DNA of 64,000 nt from Ectocarpus siliculosus (Eukaryota > Sar > Phaeophyceae > Ectocarpales > Ectocarpaceae). This document shows, in pieces, positions 39,699-51,777 of the stretch. A model generated the notes under the pieces. It was not told the DNA's origin. It searched no databases and saw only the letters and a program-made list of their open reading frames with translations. The translations under genes and the position numbers were made by a program. How positions within the stretch are numbered: the first letter of the stretch is position 1; every line of letters begins with the position of its first letter. Location: positions 6,432,338 to 6,496,337 of the forward strand of contig FN649751.1 of NCBI GenBank assembly GCA_000310025.1, written 5' to 3'.

Positions 39699-41452
39699 CT
39701 GTTGCACGGGGCACGTAAACCAGCGGGGTACAGACTACGATTAGCTAAAATACGAACCATCATTTACATAATGTATTCTGTAGCAGTCGGCCAGCTGGGG
39801 GAACAACAAATGAATACATCTTTTACCGAGTCACGAATTCGGAATCGAAAACAATCCTGGTTGTTACGCTAGCAACGATACTGCAGTAGAATCTATCTAC
39901 TGCAGAAAACATTCCTGGTTCACGCTAGCAACGATACGATGGGAATAGACTCCATCTACTGCTGTAAAGCACGGCATTCTACACAAAAAACCCGGTCGAT
40001 ATGCGAAAAATGGCCCCACTGGAAAGCAGCCGCCATCCTCTGATCTGTTCATCCGTTCCATTATCCCACGTGGTTGTCACGTACGCCTCCAGCCTCCAGC
40101 CTCCAATGTTCCATGCTTAAATATGCCTGCGCCCCAGTGGCCTCGTCAGCCAGACGCAAGACAGGTCTCGATGGGTGGGTTGCTGGTTCGCCACGAACTA
40201 CAAGTTCCGGTTCGGCACGTCATGCGGCAGGACCTCTCTGAACCCTGAGAACCCCCTTCCTCGGAGTCCTCGCTGCCCAAACGCGAGTGTTTACCTCTAC
40301 AAAGGCCGAGAACCAACCCCCTCGAAATCAGTAAACTATGTAGACTACATGTATTACATGGGAGACTATGTACGAGATGGCGTCCATGGTCTCTTGTCAT
40401 CTGAAAAACGCCCCAAGAGGTACTGCTGTAAGTCGGTTGGTCGGTTGATGTTAGATATTTCAACTTTTTTTACGGAGTACTCCAAGGTATCTCGTTACTT
40501 CGCATACATTTGTAGAGATCGGCGATGCCGGCAATTCAGCATGGACCCTCGATGCTGGACGTAGACTGGTTAGGGTTAGAGACTGGCGCGTATCACAAAC
40601 AGCCAACAGCTTCCATGATATGTAGATGGTGTGCGGCGTCGTGATTGTGATCCCTCGATCATGTTTCCTTTGGTGTTCGCACACGCCCATTTGTCTGACT
40701 TTCGCACATCTTTTGGTTGCAAAAGACGCATCATGCATGAAGTCATGACACAAAATAGCTCATCCCAAAAAGGCGATGGCATCGACAGGCCTCGCGATTG
40801 GTATTCAGGTGGTACGGGTATTAGAGGGACGACCAAGCGATTGTGTTCATCTGACCCTAGATCCCACCACAGTACCTCGCCGAACCACCAGTTTCATCAC
40901 GTCACACTACCAGCCGGTAGTTTCTCATCCATAGCTTGATCCCAACTTTTTTCGTGAGTGTGTGTGGATATCTCTCTGCGTACTAGTCGAAGAGCACCGG
41001 AATCGATCCCATGTTCACCGTTCGAACAAATCCAGCGGGTTGATGTTGGTGGCAAATTTTCTTGGGTCTCTTTCCCGCCCATCGCATTGGTCTTCTGCAC
41101 ATACGAATGCCAGAGATATTTCATGAAAAGTGTAGTCTATCACTTGGAAACCCCGGGGCTATAAGTACCTCATCCTACACTGCATGCACAAAGCTCAGTT
41201 GGAGAAAAGACAAAACCCCACAATAGGTTGCCCGTCCATAGGCGATTCCGGTTGGTGTTTCAAACAATACGGAAAGGTGGTGTACAAAGGGATAAGGGAT
41301 TCATGGCGTAGATGGGCATCACATCACACGCACGTACACGCTTCACGCAAAAGCTCCTCTTCGCAAACTATCTCACCAACGTATTATGTAGGGGGAAAGC
41401 TCGGACACATTCCTCGAACTCTCTTCCACAGTCAGCCAACTAGTAACTTCTA
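39699..41452. other. Spacer or upstream introns of the unknown minus-strand gene
   Basis: Holds a tandem pair of about 57 bp (39855-39911 and 39912-39970), both with CCTGGTT and CGCTAGCAACGATAC, and TACTGCTGTA decamers at 39957-39966 and 40421-40430. A minus-strand frame at 40146-40320 has some protein-like composition but an in-frame stop in its best reading. Confidence 0.4.
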
Positions 41453-44400
41453 TCATCTGTTCATCATGTCCGAGTGAAAGAAATCGTTGGCATCCACCAG
41501 TCTGAATTCTTCTTCCGACACTGGAGCTCCTCCCTTCATCTTAAGCTTGAGGTTGTAGCGGTGCAGGTCGCTCTTGTAGTGCTCTCGGTGTGCCCCCTGC
41601 GGTGTGTGCAATAGGGGATGACAACGGGGTTTGGTTAGCTCAAGCAGAGAAGTAGGGTGTGGTGCGTAGTTTCAGACAAGCAAGACACATCGATTCGCAA
41701 TGAAAAAAAAAAAACACGGACAGGAGAGAAACGAAAAAAGTAACAGTTGAGATGAGATTACTGGCCTGCGAGTGAGTGCAGCCAAGAAAAGCAACGCATC
41801 TCCCCATGTGTGTGAACCACGTGATGTATACAGGTGACCAAAACACGTGATGGCCTTGTACGACAAGATTAAATTTTGACAAGGATAACCTTGGCATCCG
41901 AAATCATATCATTATCCACCTCACCGTGTCTGTGAAGGTCAGACCGCACGTGATGCAGCCCAGCCGCCTCTTCGCCTTACCAACGTCTCCGCCTCCTTGC
42001 TCACGGGTACCTCCATCTCGTTCTGCAGCTCCCGCTGCTCTGCCAGCACCCTCTGCGAAACGCTCTGCCTTCGCCTGCTCCCTTTTCTCTTGTCTCTGCT
42101 GCGCCTCCTGCGGATGAGTTCGGGAAAAACATATAGATGTGGATGGTCGTGTGTGCATCGTGTAGGATTGGCTTGGGACGCGTACAAGGCGCCCCGAAAT
42201 TCTGCGGGCGGGTGGGGGGTTTGATGGGGGGATTGCTCAAATGAACGGCTTCAGTGAGACCAATCGTCTATGTGCATGGCCTGCGTCCAACATCACCTTT
42301 CTTTTAGAGCACGTAGTAAAACAATTCGTGCGGGCGGAGACGAGTTCAACCGTCAATTCAATCCGAGAAGATCGCAAGCCACGCAACAACCGAAAACAAC
42401 GCTGCGACCTAAGCAAACAAATGAGACGCAAGCGCCGACGGCACAAATAACCAAACGACTACGATTGAACCTGTTCAAGGCAAGACAGCACGAAATACTC
42501 CAAAAAACGCGCACGACATGCACACCCCACTCGCAAATACGGCATGTACAACACCTTGCGGACGACGCGCAAGCAAGGATAAACGAGACACGGGAAGAAA
42601 CCGCGCCCACACAACCCCGCCGTGACGTCTTTCCATTGGTCAGCCGGTTAGCGCGGTCAATGCTATAAACAAAAAAAATACAAACGACACACACACACAC
42701 CTGTTGCCGTATGTCGCGCTCCGCAGCTTCTTCCTTCTCCCGCCGGCGTGCCCCCTTTCCCTTCTTCCCGCCGCGCTTGCCCACGCCCCCTTCCCCGGCC
42801 CCCCGACCCTCTCCTCGTGCTCCTCCACCTCCGCCACCTCCCTTTCGCCTGCCTTGGTCGTTGTCGTTGTCGTTGTAGTCGTTGGAGAAGCCAGGGCGTC
42901 CTTTGCCGCGCCTCCCGGCCGCTAGTTTTCGATACACCCAAGAGACAGGAGTTGGACGTGCAAACCCATGGATGGCATGAGAAGAGACCGAGGGAAGGGG
43001 CGTAATGAATGCCGAGAAGAGAGGAGAGAGAGAGAGCGGGGATGGGGTGACCGACTGATCTTGCCGTCTCTGTAGCTTGGTGGAGTTCCCTTGCTGTCAA
43101 TGGCAATAGCACGGGTACAAATCGTGGGATAAACCTACGGGATGTATCGACCGGCTGGTGTATCTTCTTCCCCGTTCCTCCATGGTGGTGAACTTTTCCA
43201 CATCACATGGTTCCCATCGAATACCAACTCACCCGGCATGATTAGCCCCTCCTCCTCTTCCTCCTCTGCATCTGCAGAAACGTTGCCACCACCAACAGCA
43301 CCGCCACCCTTCCCGCCGCGACCTTTCTTGCCACGACTTCTTCCCTCCTCCTCCCCCTTGAGCTTGACGGCTAGCAACCCCTTCCTCATCAACTCCACGT
43401 CCATGTCCGCTTCGCCCTCCTGCTGCACAGACAGCTGCAGGACTTCAAGCGCGCACCGCCCGCTGTCAGCAAACACGGTCGTGGGAGGCGGGTGGGAGGC
43501 CAACAGCGGAGGAGCAGGGTAGGTACGTCGGCCAGTCGAAGGTCAAGTTCAAAAGAGACGAGCACGACCTGCACCCCATCCCATCCAAACGATATGTAGG
43601 CTGGTAAAAACAAAATTTGTTGACGCCCCTTCACTTCAGGACGTCCACGCAAAACGTGTTGCCGACATATCGCTCCCAGAACCAAAAAAACTAACATTAG
43701 ACAGTTTCGGAACAAAAAAAAAGCTGAAATAAGGAAATATATTTCGAATTAAGCCATCGTTCTGAGGATCGTTCCTGACAGTCTCGCCAGAACCCAAGAT
43801 AAGGGAAAAATAATCAGATTTAACAGCGGAGGGAGGCTCGTTTTGTGGAAAATTTTGCCAACTTTTCGATTTAAGCAACTTTCTTCGAAACAACACATCA
43901 GGCACCACACACAACACATCATCATCAGGCACCACCCACACGCACACACAGTCTGCAAGAACATGTCCAGCGGCCGCCCAAATAAAACCCAGCGCCCAGC
44001 GCAAAGGCCCTGGAGTTGGCGCGCCACCAACACAAAAAGGGGGAGGCTGCACGATCAGAAAACCAAGTTGGGGTTGGTTGTTGCGCTGCTTTGGGTCAGC
44101 AACACGCGCCCGTCACACACAGATTGAGGCAAGGGGGAAGAAGAGCGCCGGAACGAACCGCGGCAACCGACGACGTAGTGGAGGTGGCAGCACCGCCAGC
44201 AAAGGCCAGAGAGGAGGAAGAGCACGCAGTTACCTTCTGGTGACGCGCCGCAAGAAGAGTATTCTCTGCTTCTACTAGAAGAGAGAACGTGTTTGGCTTC
44301 GATGTGCCCCCGCCCCCCAAAAAATACCCTCTCCCCAACGCTTGAAATGCGATACACAGCACTTCGTACAGGGCTGCCGGCCAGTATGTGTACTTCCTGT

Positions 44401-46293
44401 CGCTGTTCTGGTGCGAGTTCGTGTGCTGGGGTTGAGGGGGCAACACAGACACGCACACGCATGCATGCACGCACACTCAACAGCAGTGGGAGCGCTGTGA
44501 TCAGGGTGCAGCTGTCACGCAGCGCACCACAAAAAACAGCAGTAACTGCGAACAGGGGAAGTTCGTTGGGTGACTGTCGTCCCACAGCCAATCACATGAA
44601 GCCGCCTTAAATCCGAAAATATTCGCCTGCAGGAAGTTTCCAGGAAACTTTCTTATCTCAAAATCTGTTTCCTTATCTCAGCAAATTTGTAGCCCCAGTC
44701 CGAAACTGTGTATTACAAAACAAAAAACAAATGACACACAAAATTCAGGTCGAGGCTGATACACCTTCACCTAACAATGCCAGAAAACACGACTAGTATG
44801 CCACAAAACGCGCGAACCCACCTTGCGACAGTCCTGACGGCCTCCTCGACGTCCCTGTACAAACCGGGGTCCACCAGGAAATCGAGCACCTCGCCGCTGC
44901 TGCCCGCCGCCGCCCCCCCCCCGTTCTCGAAGCTATCCACTCCGAGCTCCCCGAGGGCCTCCTTAAGCGGCGTCGAGTCTTCGTCCGTGGTAATTCTGAG
45001 CTTCATCTTGGCCCTGTCGATGGGCATGACTTCCTTGAGCTTCTTGATAACCTCGAGGGCCTACAGGAAGGAGGGAGGGAGGGACGGAGGGAGAGGGTGG
45101 TAGGCAGTGGTGGAGCAACATGGTTGCGGTGCCCCCACACGTGGGGCTGTCGTGCGAGTCAGCCTAGACAATACTGTACCCGATAGGTCATCACGCACCA
45201 ACGCTGAAGGGCCAATGCTCTCCGCACTAACGACGGTATGCCTGATTGTGTAGCCTTTCAACCATCGCACGCACAGAAGGTACGGTCCACCGCCGGCAAG
45301 CACGCAACGCGAGTTCAAGTCTATTTGCGCACATGAGCGCTTCAACGGTAGCCCTCACACGTTATCTCTCTCGGTCTCTTTCCGCAACAAACCTACCAGC
45401 CCAAACCTAACAAAAGCAAAAGCAAAATCGGATACATCCACAACGGCCCGATCAGATCCTCCTCCCTAACGTGGTCGTTAGGCATCTCACTACACCCTAT
45501 CACGGGAAGAACATGACGTGACGCACCTGTTGCTTGGCGCTCCTTGTCGGATGAGCCGAGAAGTGGACATCCCGCATAGCCTTCTCGATCATGGAAACCT
45601 ACAGCAGAAACAAGATTACACACATCAGATAAATCAGATAGATGGCACCAGGCACCAAGTGACAAGTGGCCCACGCCCGGGGGAAAGACCGTGGTGAGCG
45701 GGGCCAATCAGGTGGCGCCATTTTGTGTTGCTGGGTGTTTCGTAACCTACAAGCAACGCTGACAAAAAGAACAAGCCGTTGACCCCGGGACGGCCACGAA
45801 ATGCATAATATTCACATCCAACATATTGCATCAAAACATCTAACATCGAACATTCTACTAAAATACTACATCACATCTTGTATCTTATATTTTGTCGACC
45901 AGCGGCATTCACTTAGCAAGGCCACTTGAATCCTCCCAAAGATAGACCCCCTCCTTCCCCCCCTACTTGGTGGTTTGCAGCGCAAGGGTTCATGGGGCAT
46001 GGGGCATGTTTTCCTTCACTTCAGAGACAAACATACAAAAAAACGTGGGATAATCCTGGTTCCATCTCCCGGCGGAATACCCTCGTGGGGGCCCGCGTGT
46101 ACGGCACTCACTGTGTAGGGGCGGTTGGAGGCAGGGTTGACGCACTTCTCCGACACGATGGTAGCCACGTCGCGGAACACGCTCTCCAGAGCTACCTGCC
46201 GCTCCTTGTCCGAAACCTGAGTGTGCCGAGCCGAGGGCGGCGAGAGCACAGAGAGAGAGAGAGAGACAGACAGACAGAGAGACAGACAGAGAC

Positions 46294-46346
<53 letters not shown>

Positions 46347-48780
46347 ACAGAGAGAGAACAGAGAGAGAGAGACAGCAAGCAGAATATAGCATCGCTTGCG
46401 GGGTTAAGGGTTGCGGGACATAGATGATACCCCCGAGAGTCTCTTGCCAGGAAAAACGGTCGGTTGCTAGATCCCGCGCAACGGTTCAAAAGTAACCGAA
46501 TATTCCTCCGACTAGACCGCCTCTCCTCCACTTCCTTCCTCTCTACAGTACTGCTGCACTCTCCAAGAACACGTGGGAACAAACGTTGGCCTGCCCTTCG
46601 AATGGAGTTGATTTCTGAGTAAACTGTACACGCCGACCAATGTGTCTTCACCTCTCCCCACAACGCCCTTTCTATCCGTCAGATTCTGCCCCTCTTCCCC
46701 GTACCGAACTATTTATCATACGCTTCGCCCTCTGTCTCGCCCCGCCCCGCCTTGGCTAGGTGTAGGTGTATCACTGCTGTGGCCTATGAACTCCGCTGTT
46801 CTTACTGCTTCTGGTGGTGGTATCACCTGCATCTCCCCCTTGTCCAGAATAATCCGGCACGATTCGAGCTGGTTGTCCGTGCCGAAGGCCTTCATCAAGT
46901 CTTTGTTCTTCGCCAGCACACCCTGTTGAGTGATTGATTCATTCGTGCGCAAGAAAAATGCACTGGTTGTAGGTTCACCACACACGAGAGAAAAGTCCAA
47001 CAAGGGCACGTTACCGGAAACCCAACCGTTAGCACCACCATACGCACGCACGCGTACATGAGGTACTAAAGCGGTCGAGACCTCATTTCGAGGCCACCGT
47101 GTTAACGCAGATTTCTCATCTCCTCCTCCCCGCCTCCCTCTATCAGAATTTCAAAATTCGAACCGCGATGACACCGCTCGGTGAACTGCTGTGTTGCGTT
47201 CGTACGTGCCTCCCCACAAAAGATCAGCAGCGTACTGCCTCCTGTGCGGTCTCATCGGCCATACACCAGCCTGTTCTAACACATAGTCGGAGACACCCTA
47301 TGCCTCGTGTACCGTGCTCTGCTACAGTAAAGGTGACGGGTTTTCCGGAGATATCTCTTGCCATATTGTATTGTACCCCTTTGTGGTCGCCAAACCGAAC
47401 ACTCGTATCACGATCCCTCATGACTCTATACCACAGCAGTACGTCTCCGAGTCCACCATCACCTTGGACACATTCTCGAAGACGCTCTCGATCTGCAGGA
47501 CCTCGTCAAGGTCGGTCTCCACCCGGTTGCGCCAGTTCACCACCTTGTTGCGGTAGCAGGCGATCTCGAAGCGCTTGCCCGTTTTGTTCAGGCGGACGAC
47601 GGCGACGTTCGTCAGCCTCACCTACGGTTGGGCGGCGACAGCGGTCGGTCAACAAGGGAGAGGCAAACAAGAGACGGTCACACGTGTAGCGTAGAGGGGG
47701 GGGGTCTTCGAGACATGTTCAGCTGTGTAGTGGTCATGGCTAGCCGCCTGTCGTACTCCACAAAATACACAAGATCGGTGAAAAAAACGTCTTTGGCGTC
47801 GTCAAAATCAAATCATACGACCGGGTTGGGTTGTACGCTGGAGGGGTGTACGGCATATTTTTGTGGGGGTGTTACATGTATCTTGCTGGAATGCAGGAGG
47901 AAGTCCGGCTGCTCGGCTGCGATTCAAGTTGTGCGCCAACTGCGCCAGGGGCTACCCAGCAATCAAAATTTGTCAATGCGTCAACAAGCCGAAAACATCC
48001 CTCGAGGGCAGGCAAACATGGAGATGCCATGTGGAAGGGGTTGAAAAGGGGGGTCGTCCGGATGTGCTTCGGTCATACAGGCATAGGCAGAAGCATGGCT
48101 AGCGGCCGAGTCGGGATGTTCAACCGGGCCAGACACTAAACACCACGCAACACAGGCATAAGCTATCAGCATTGCTATGCATATGAGTAGATTATTGAAC
48201 AGACACAACACGTGACAAAGGTGCCCTCCACGAGCACCTGTACGTGTGTTTCTCGTTCCTCGTGGCGGTATGTACCTTGCCTGAAAATGAAATAAAATGT
48301 TCGAGATTTAAAGCTTGGTGTACCGTGCCGCATGCAGTGGGAGCGCAAGGAACAAGGGTGGCACCAATGTCAAAGCCAACCAACCTCCTTCTGAACGCAC
48401 ACTCTGCTCCATGCCCGCGTTGGACCATGCTCTGAGCGGATGATGCGTTTGCAGTTTGCAACAATCAAACGCTGTGGTTGGTTGTCAAGGTTAGTAAACT
48501 TTGGTGAAACGAACGAATGCGATCGACACCGGACAACGCTCCGCCCACACTGCCGATTGCGGGTGATCGGTGACCAAGGCGTACAATAAAGCGTGGGGAC
48601 ACTGCTGTTGTCGGTCGTGACAGCAGCAGTACACCAGTGAAGGTCTAGAAGGTTCCGGGTAACACCAAACACCAAACAGCGCCGAGGCTCCCCATGAGCC
48701 ACAGACTGGAACTTGGCAAACAAATAAGTCAGAAACCCCAAACGCACCTGGTTGACCGGCTGCGTGATGGCGCGGCTCAT
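41453..48780 (-). CDS. SBDS: SBDS ribosome maturation factor with C2H2 extension, 493 aa
   Basis: Exons in coding order: 48748-48780, 47463-47621, 46827-46922, 46112-46216, 45527-45598, 44822-45060, 43233-43462, 42701-42921, 41925-42107 and 41453-41596. All phases close, giving 494 codons with the stop. The N-terminal domain is typical of [50 protein letters not shown] and [14 protein letters not shown], then [23 protein letters not shown] works with the GTPase EFL1 to release eIF6 from new 60S subunits. After the core comes a low-complexity extension (exons 7-9) that is Gly/Arg/Lys-rich and acidic in patches, then a zinc finger with C436, C439, H452 and H458 ([10 protein letters not shown], then [14 protein letters not shown]). 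Plant SBDS proteins also end in such a finger, so the finger is an established variant; the length and Gly/Arg content of the linker are notable here. The gene is divergent from the 96-aa gene at 49019. Confidence 0.95.
46249..46373. repeat. GA/GACA microsatellite in SBDS intron
   Basis: GAGA and GACA units, imperfect, in the intron just upstream (in gene sense) of the exon ending at 46216. Confidence 0.9.
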
Positions 48781-48959
48781 GGCTACACAAGGAGGTTGCG
48801 CTGTTCTTGTGAGTGAGAGAGCGGGAGGTGGCAGAGGTAGCCAGCAGCAGACAAGACGAATGAGCGTTGTTGCCTGGTGGCTCCGTAGATTCGCAGAGAA
48901 GATGCGGCGGAATAGCTCCTGGCAACGCATTGTACCGCGTGACCATGACACACTCAGAT

Positions 48960-49002
<43 letters not shown>

Positions 49003-49018
49003 GCCCCAGAGATAGGAC
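48781..49018. promoter_or_regulatory. Shared divergent control region, SBDS and 96-aa gene
   Basis: Only 238 bp separate the two start codons (SBDS at 48780 minus, the small gene at 49019 plus), so both 5' UTRs and promoters must overlap here. A CT run occupies about 48957-48999 just before the plus-strand start. No TATA box was recognised. That both genes use this as a bidirectional promoter is inferred from spacing. Confidence 0.55.
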
Positions 49019-51777
49019 ATGGCCGACTTGCAGGAGGCAAGACGGGAGTACGCCGTGTCGAAATCAGCAGCCCTGAGCACGCAGCTACAAGAGATATCGG
49101 TTGCCAAGTTCGAAGTGGAGCACAGTCACCGACAGGTAAACCAAACAGCACAGGCGTATTTGTGCGCGACAGACAATCATTTACGTTGTGTATCACGGCA
49201 CATCGTCGTAGTGTCTAAGCCAGCATACTACCCGTCAGTCTCGCCCTGCCGCTGCCCGTCTTGCATTCATACCTCTGGTTTGACACGTGTATCCATGCAA
49301 GGTGTTACTCACTATAATCATGCAGCAGCAGTCTACATGCAGCGCAGCGCCAGGCGCCAGGCGCGAAAGCTGACAGTCCCGTGAGATCAAGGACGCACTG
49401 ATGTCAAAAAAACAACAAACAGATGAGCAAATGTCCTATTATAGTTCTCCTTCATTCTTCGAAAACGACAGATCAGATGCACATCTGAACCCGTGTAGCT
49501 GGAGTTATGCCTGTGAGCTTCCGGGTAAATTGTAGCTATTGGTCGTACAATGTTTCAAGATAACACATACCAAGAGAACATATGGCCGAACGGGGGGGAG
49601 GGGGGTATGATGACAGGGGGGTATGATGACGTGCATACCATACGCGCCCCTTGTGGGGTGAGCTTTGCAGGGCAGACGAGACAGCTCTCGAGCTGTCCTG
49701 AATTTGAGACTGTTGCGACATTGCTGTGCTCCAGCAGGATTTTGTCAGAGATGCTCAGCGCAAGACGACAACATGGAAGTTACCAAGAGCCTCAAGATCG
49801 AACCTTCCTGCCAATGCCCAATGCCTGAAACCGAACTAGATAACTGACTTTCGCGACCACGCGATATCGCGATATCTTCCTCAGTTTGGAGCTCGCACGA
49901 CGTCCCCTCTGCTATGAATCTCTGCGCTGAAAATAACTTTCGCACCGCCGCGACGAAGTGATGTCGTACAGTAAATATACGCATCAAGCATCAACATAGT
50001 TTGCGCGCAAGAATGGCGTCCACATGTCCACATCCACGGCCCTCTTATGAAATTCTCTCTATCGCCGCTTGCTTGCTTCACGCACAGCAACTTGAACGGT
50101 TCGCCAAATTGTGTGTGGGGGGTAGCCTCAGCACGCGAGACCTATTTCGGTCGTGGCATGGCCTTCTGCCCCGATTTGGTAGTAAGCACCATTTCACTAC
50201 ACTTACAAACGGCGGGCATCGGCGGTCCCCGCATATGGGCCTGCATTGCGGATTTTCAACGGTTAATTGTTCTACCGGACCTTCCATCCCTCTCGTGTGG
50301 AGGATTGCCGTTGTTGCACTAACTCATGACGCCACTTCTAGCACGACTCTATTAGCCGTAACTTGGATATCTCCGTAACTTGGATATCTCCTGGACATTT
50401 CCCACAACAAGATACACCGTTGTCGTTACAGTACAGTACAGTAACTACTGGTTCGCTCCGTGCACCTCTGTGGTTCCCATACGCCTAACAGGCCGTAGGC
50501 TCAAGGGGGGGAAGATGCTTAATTTTGATGTTGACGAATTTTGAAAACAAACTCAAGAGGTCCAGAAATTGCACAACAGACACACAAGACGAGTCGGAAG
50601 GCATCGCGAGTAACAGAAACCGTTGATTCTCGCACAGGGCGGCAGTAGAGGCTGCTCAAAGCATACATTTCACGCGTCTACCTCCGTCTACCTCCACACA
50701 CCTCCTTTGAAATCAAGATAAAATTTCACACCATTCTAAATTCACGTCAATAGAGCCAAAACGGCAGGCGCTCAAATAAGGTCAGTTTTGAGGGTTAGGT
50801 TAGGCATTCTAATGTCAGCAGTAGAGGACATCATGAAGAGACGTCTTGCGTGCTGGCACGTTCAGGTTTGCTACTGGAGCTGAAATATCGAAGGTCGCAG
50901 CAGCCTCTGAAAACAGTCCGAAATCTGCGCCGGAACCAAGCGGCATCCAACATTTGTCACAGCCATGCTCGCCGCCACCGACCCCAATCTCCTGAACTAC
51001 GGGTTTACAGCAGTAGCTGATGCCACTAGCTACTGCTGACACCCCTCCGTTCAGGGGTTGACGGTCCGTGGCGGTGAGCATGGCTATGACAAATGTTGGG
51101 TGCCGCTTGGTTCCGGCGCAGATTTCGGGCTGTTTTCAGAGACTGCTGCGACCTTCGATATTTCAGCTCCAGTAGCAAACCTGAACGTGCCAGCACGCAC
51201 GACACCTCTGGTGTCCTCTACCGATGACAGAATGCCTAACCTTACCCTGGCGGGAAGGTTGTTTTCTTTGTTTGTATAGGATTAAGCTATGGGAAAAGGG
51301 CCAGCGTCAAAATTCCTGTTCTTCCCCCCGTTAACCCTTGAGCCTTGTCCTGGAGTCGCATGCTACTCTGAGGTGCCGCGTTCATGTGGCCCCAGACTTG
51401 GTGCCTCGCGTTGGGTTTGATCGCGTAATGATCCGGACATTCCGTGGTATACCCGTACAATATCTGTGCTACATGGGTTTGGAGGGCTCCGCTGAAAATC
51501 ATCCACACACGTACCGATCTTCATCGTCTTTCGATATTTTCTCCGTTGCCGCTCTCTTCCTGCATATTCCCTGTATTGTGATGTGTATCCCTCGACGAAG
51601 CAGTTGTACGCAAAGCGAGGGAACCTCTTGTACCTCACGCCGCGGCCAGAGGTGAAGGCAAAGCTAGAAGCCAGCGAGAAGGGTGTCGGGGAGAGGCTGG
51701 CGAAGATGCAGAAGGCAGCAGAAGCAGCAGCAGCAGAAGCAGCAGCAGAAGCTTCTGAGCCTGCTGCGAGGCGTTGA
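49019..51777 (+). CDS. Small coiled-coil protein, 96 aa, possibly prefoldin-like
   Basis: Two exons, 49019-49135 and 51604-51777 (TGA), join in phase 0 across a 2.47-kb GT-AG intron. The N-terminal helix (MADLQEARREYAVSKSAALS onward) leads to FEVEHSHRQLYAKRGNLLYL, a short Pro turn, then a second Lys/Glu/Ala-rich helix ending in an Ala/Glu run. A helix, a short central hairpin-like segment and a second helix is the plan of prefoldin-type subunits, and the total length and the YxxxxNLxYL-like centre recall the small prefoldin-like protein ASDURF. That assignment is an inference from pattern only. The start is the first ATG after a CT tract. The intron contains the foldback at 50791-51248. The divergent partner is SBDS. 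Confidence 0.6.
50791..51248. repeat. Long foldback (near-perfect inverted repeat), about 450 bp
   Basis: The left arm (about 50798-50985) and right arm (about 51063-51241) are highly similar when one is reversed; both carry TTCAGGTTTGCTACTGGAGC or its complement and CCAAGCGGCA. The centre near 51020 is itself a hairpin built from CAGCAGTAGCT and AGCTACTGCTG, so nearly the whole segment can fold on itself. It lies in the intron of the 96-aa gene. Confidence 0.85.
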
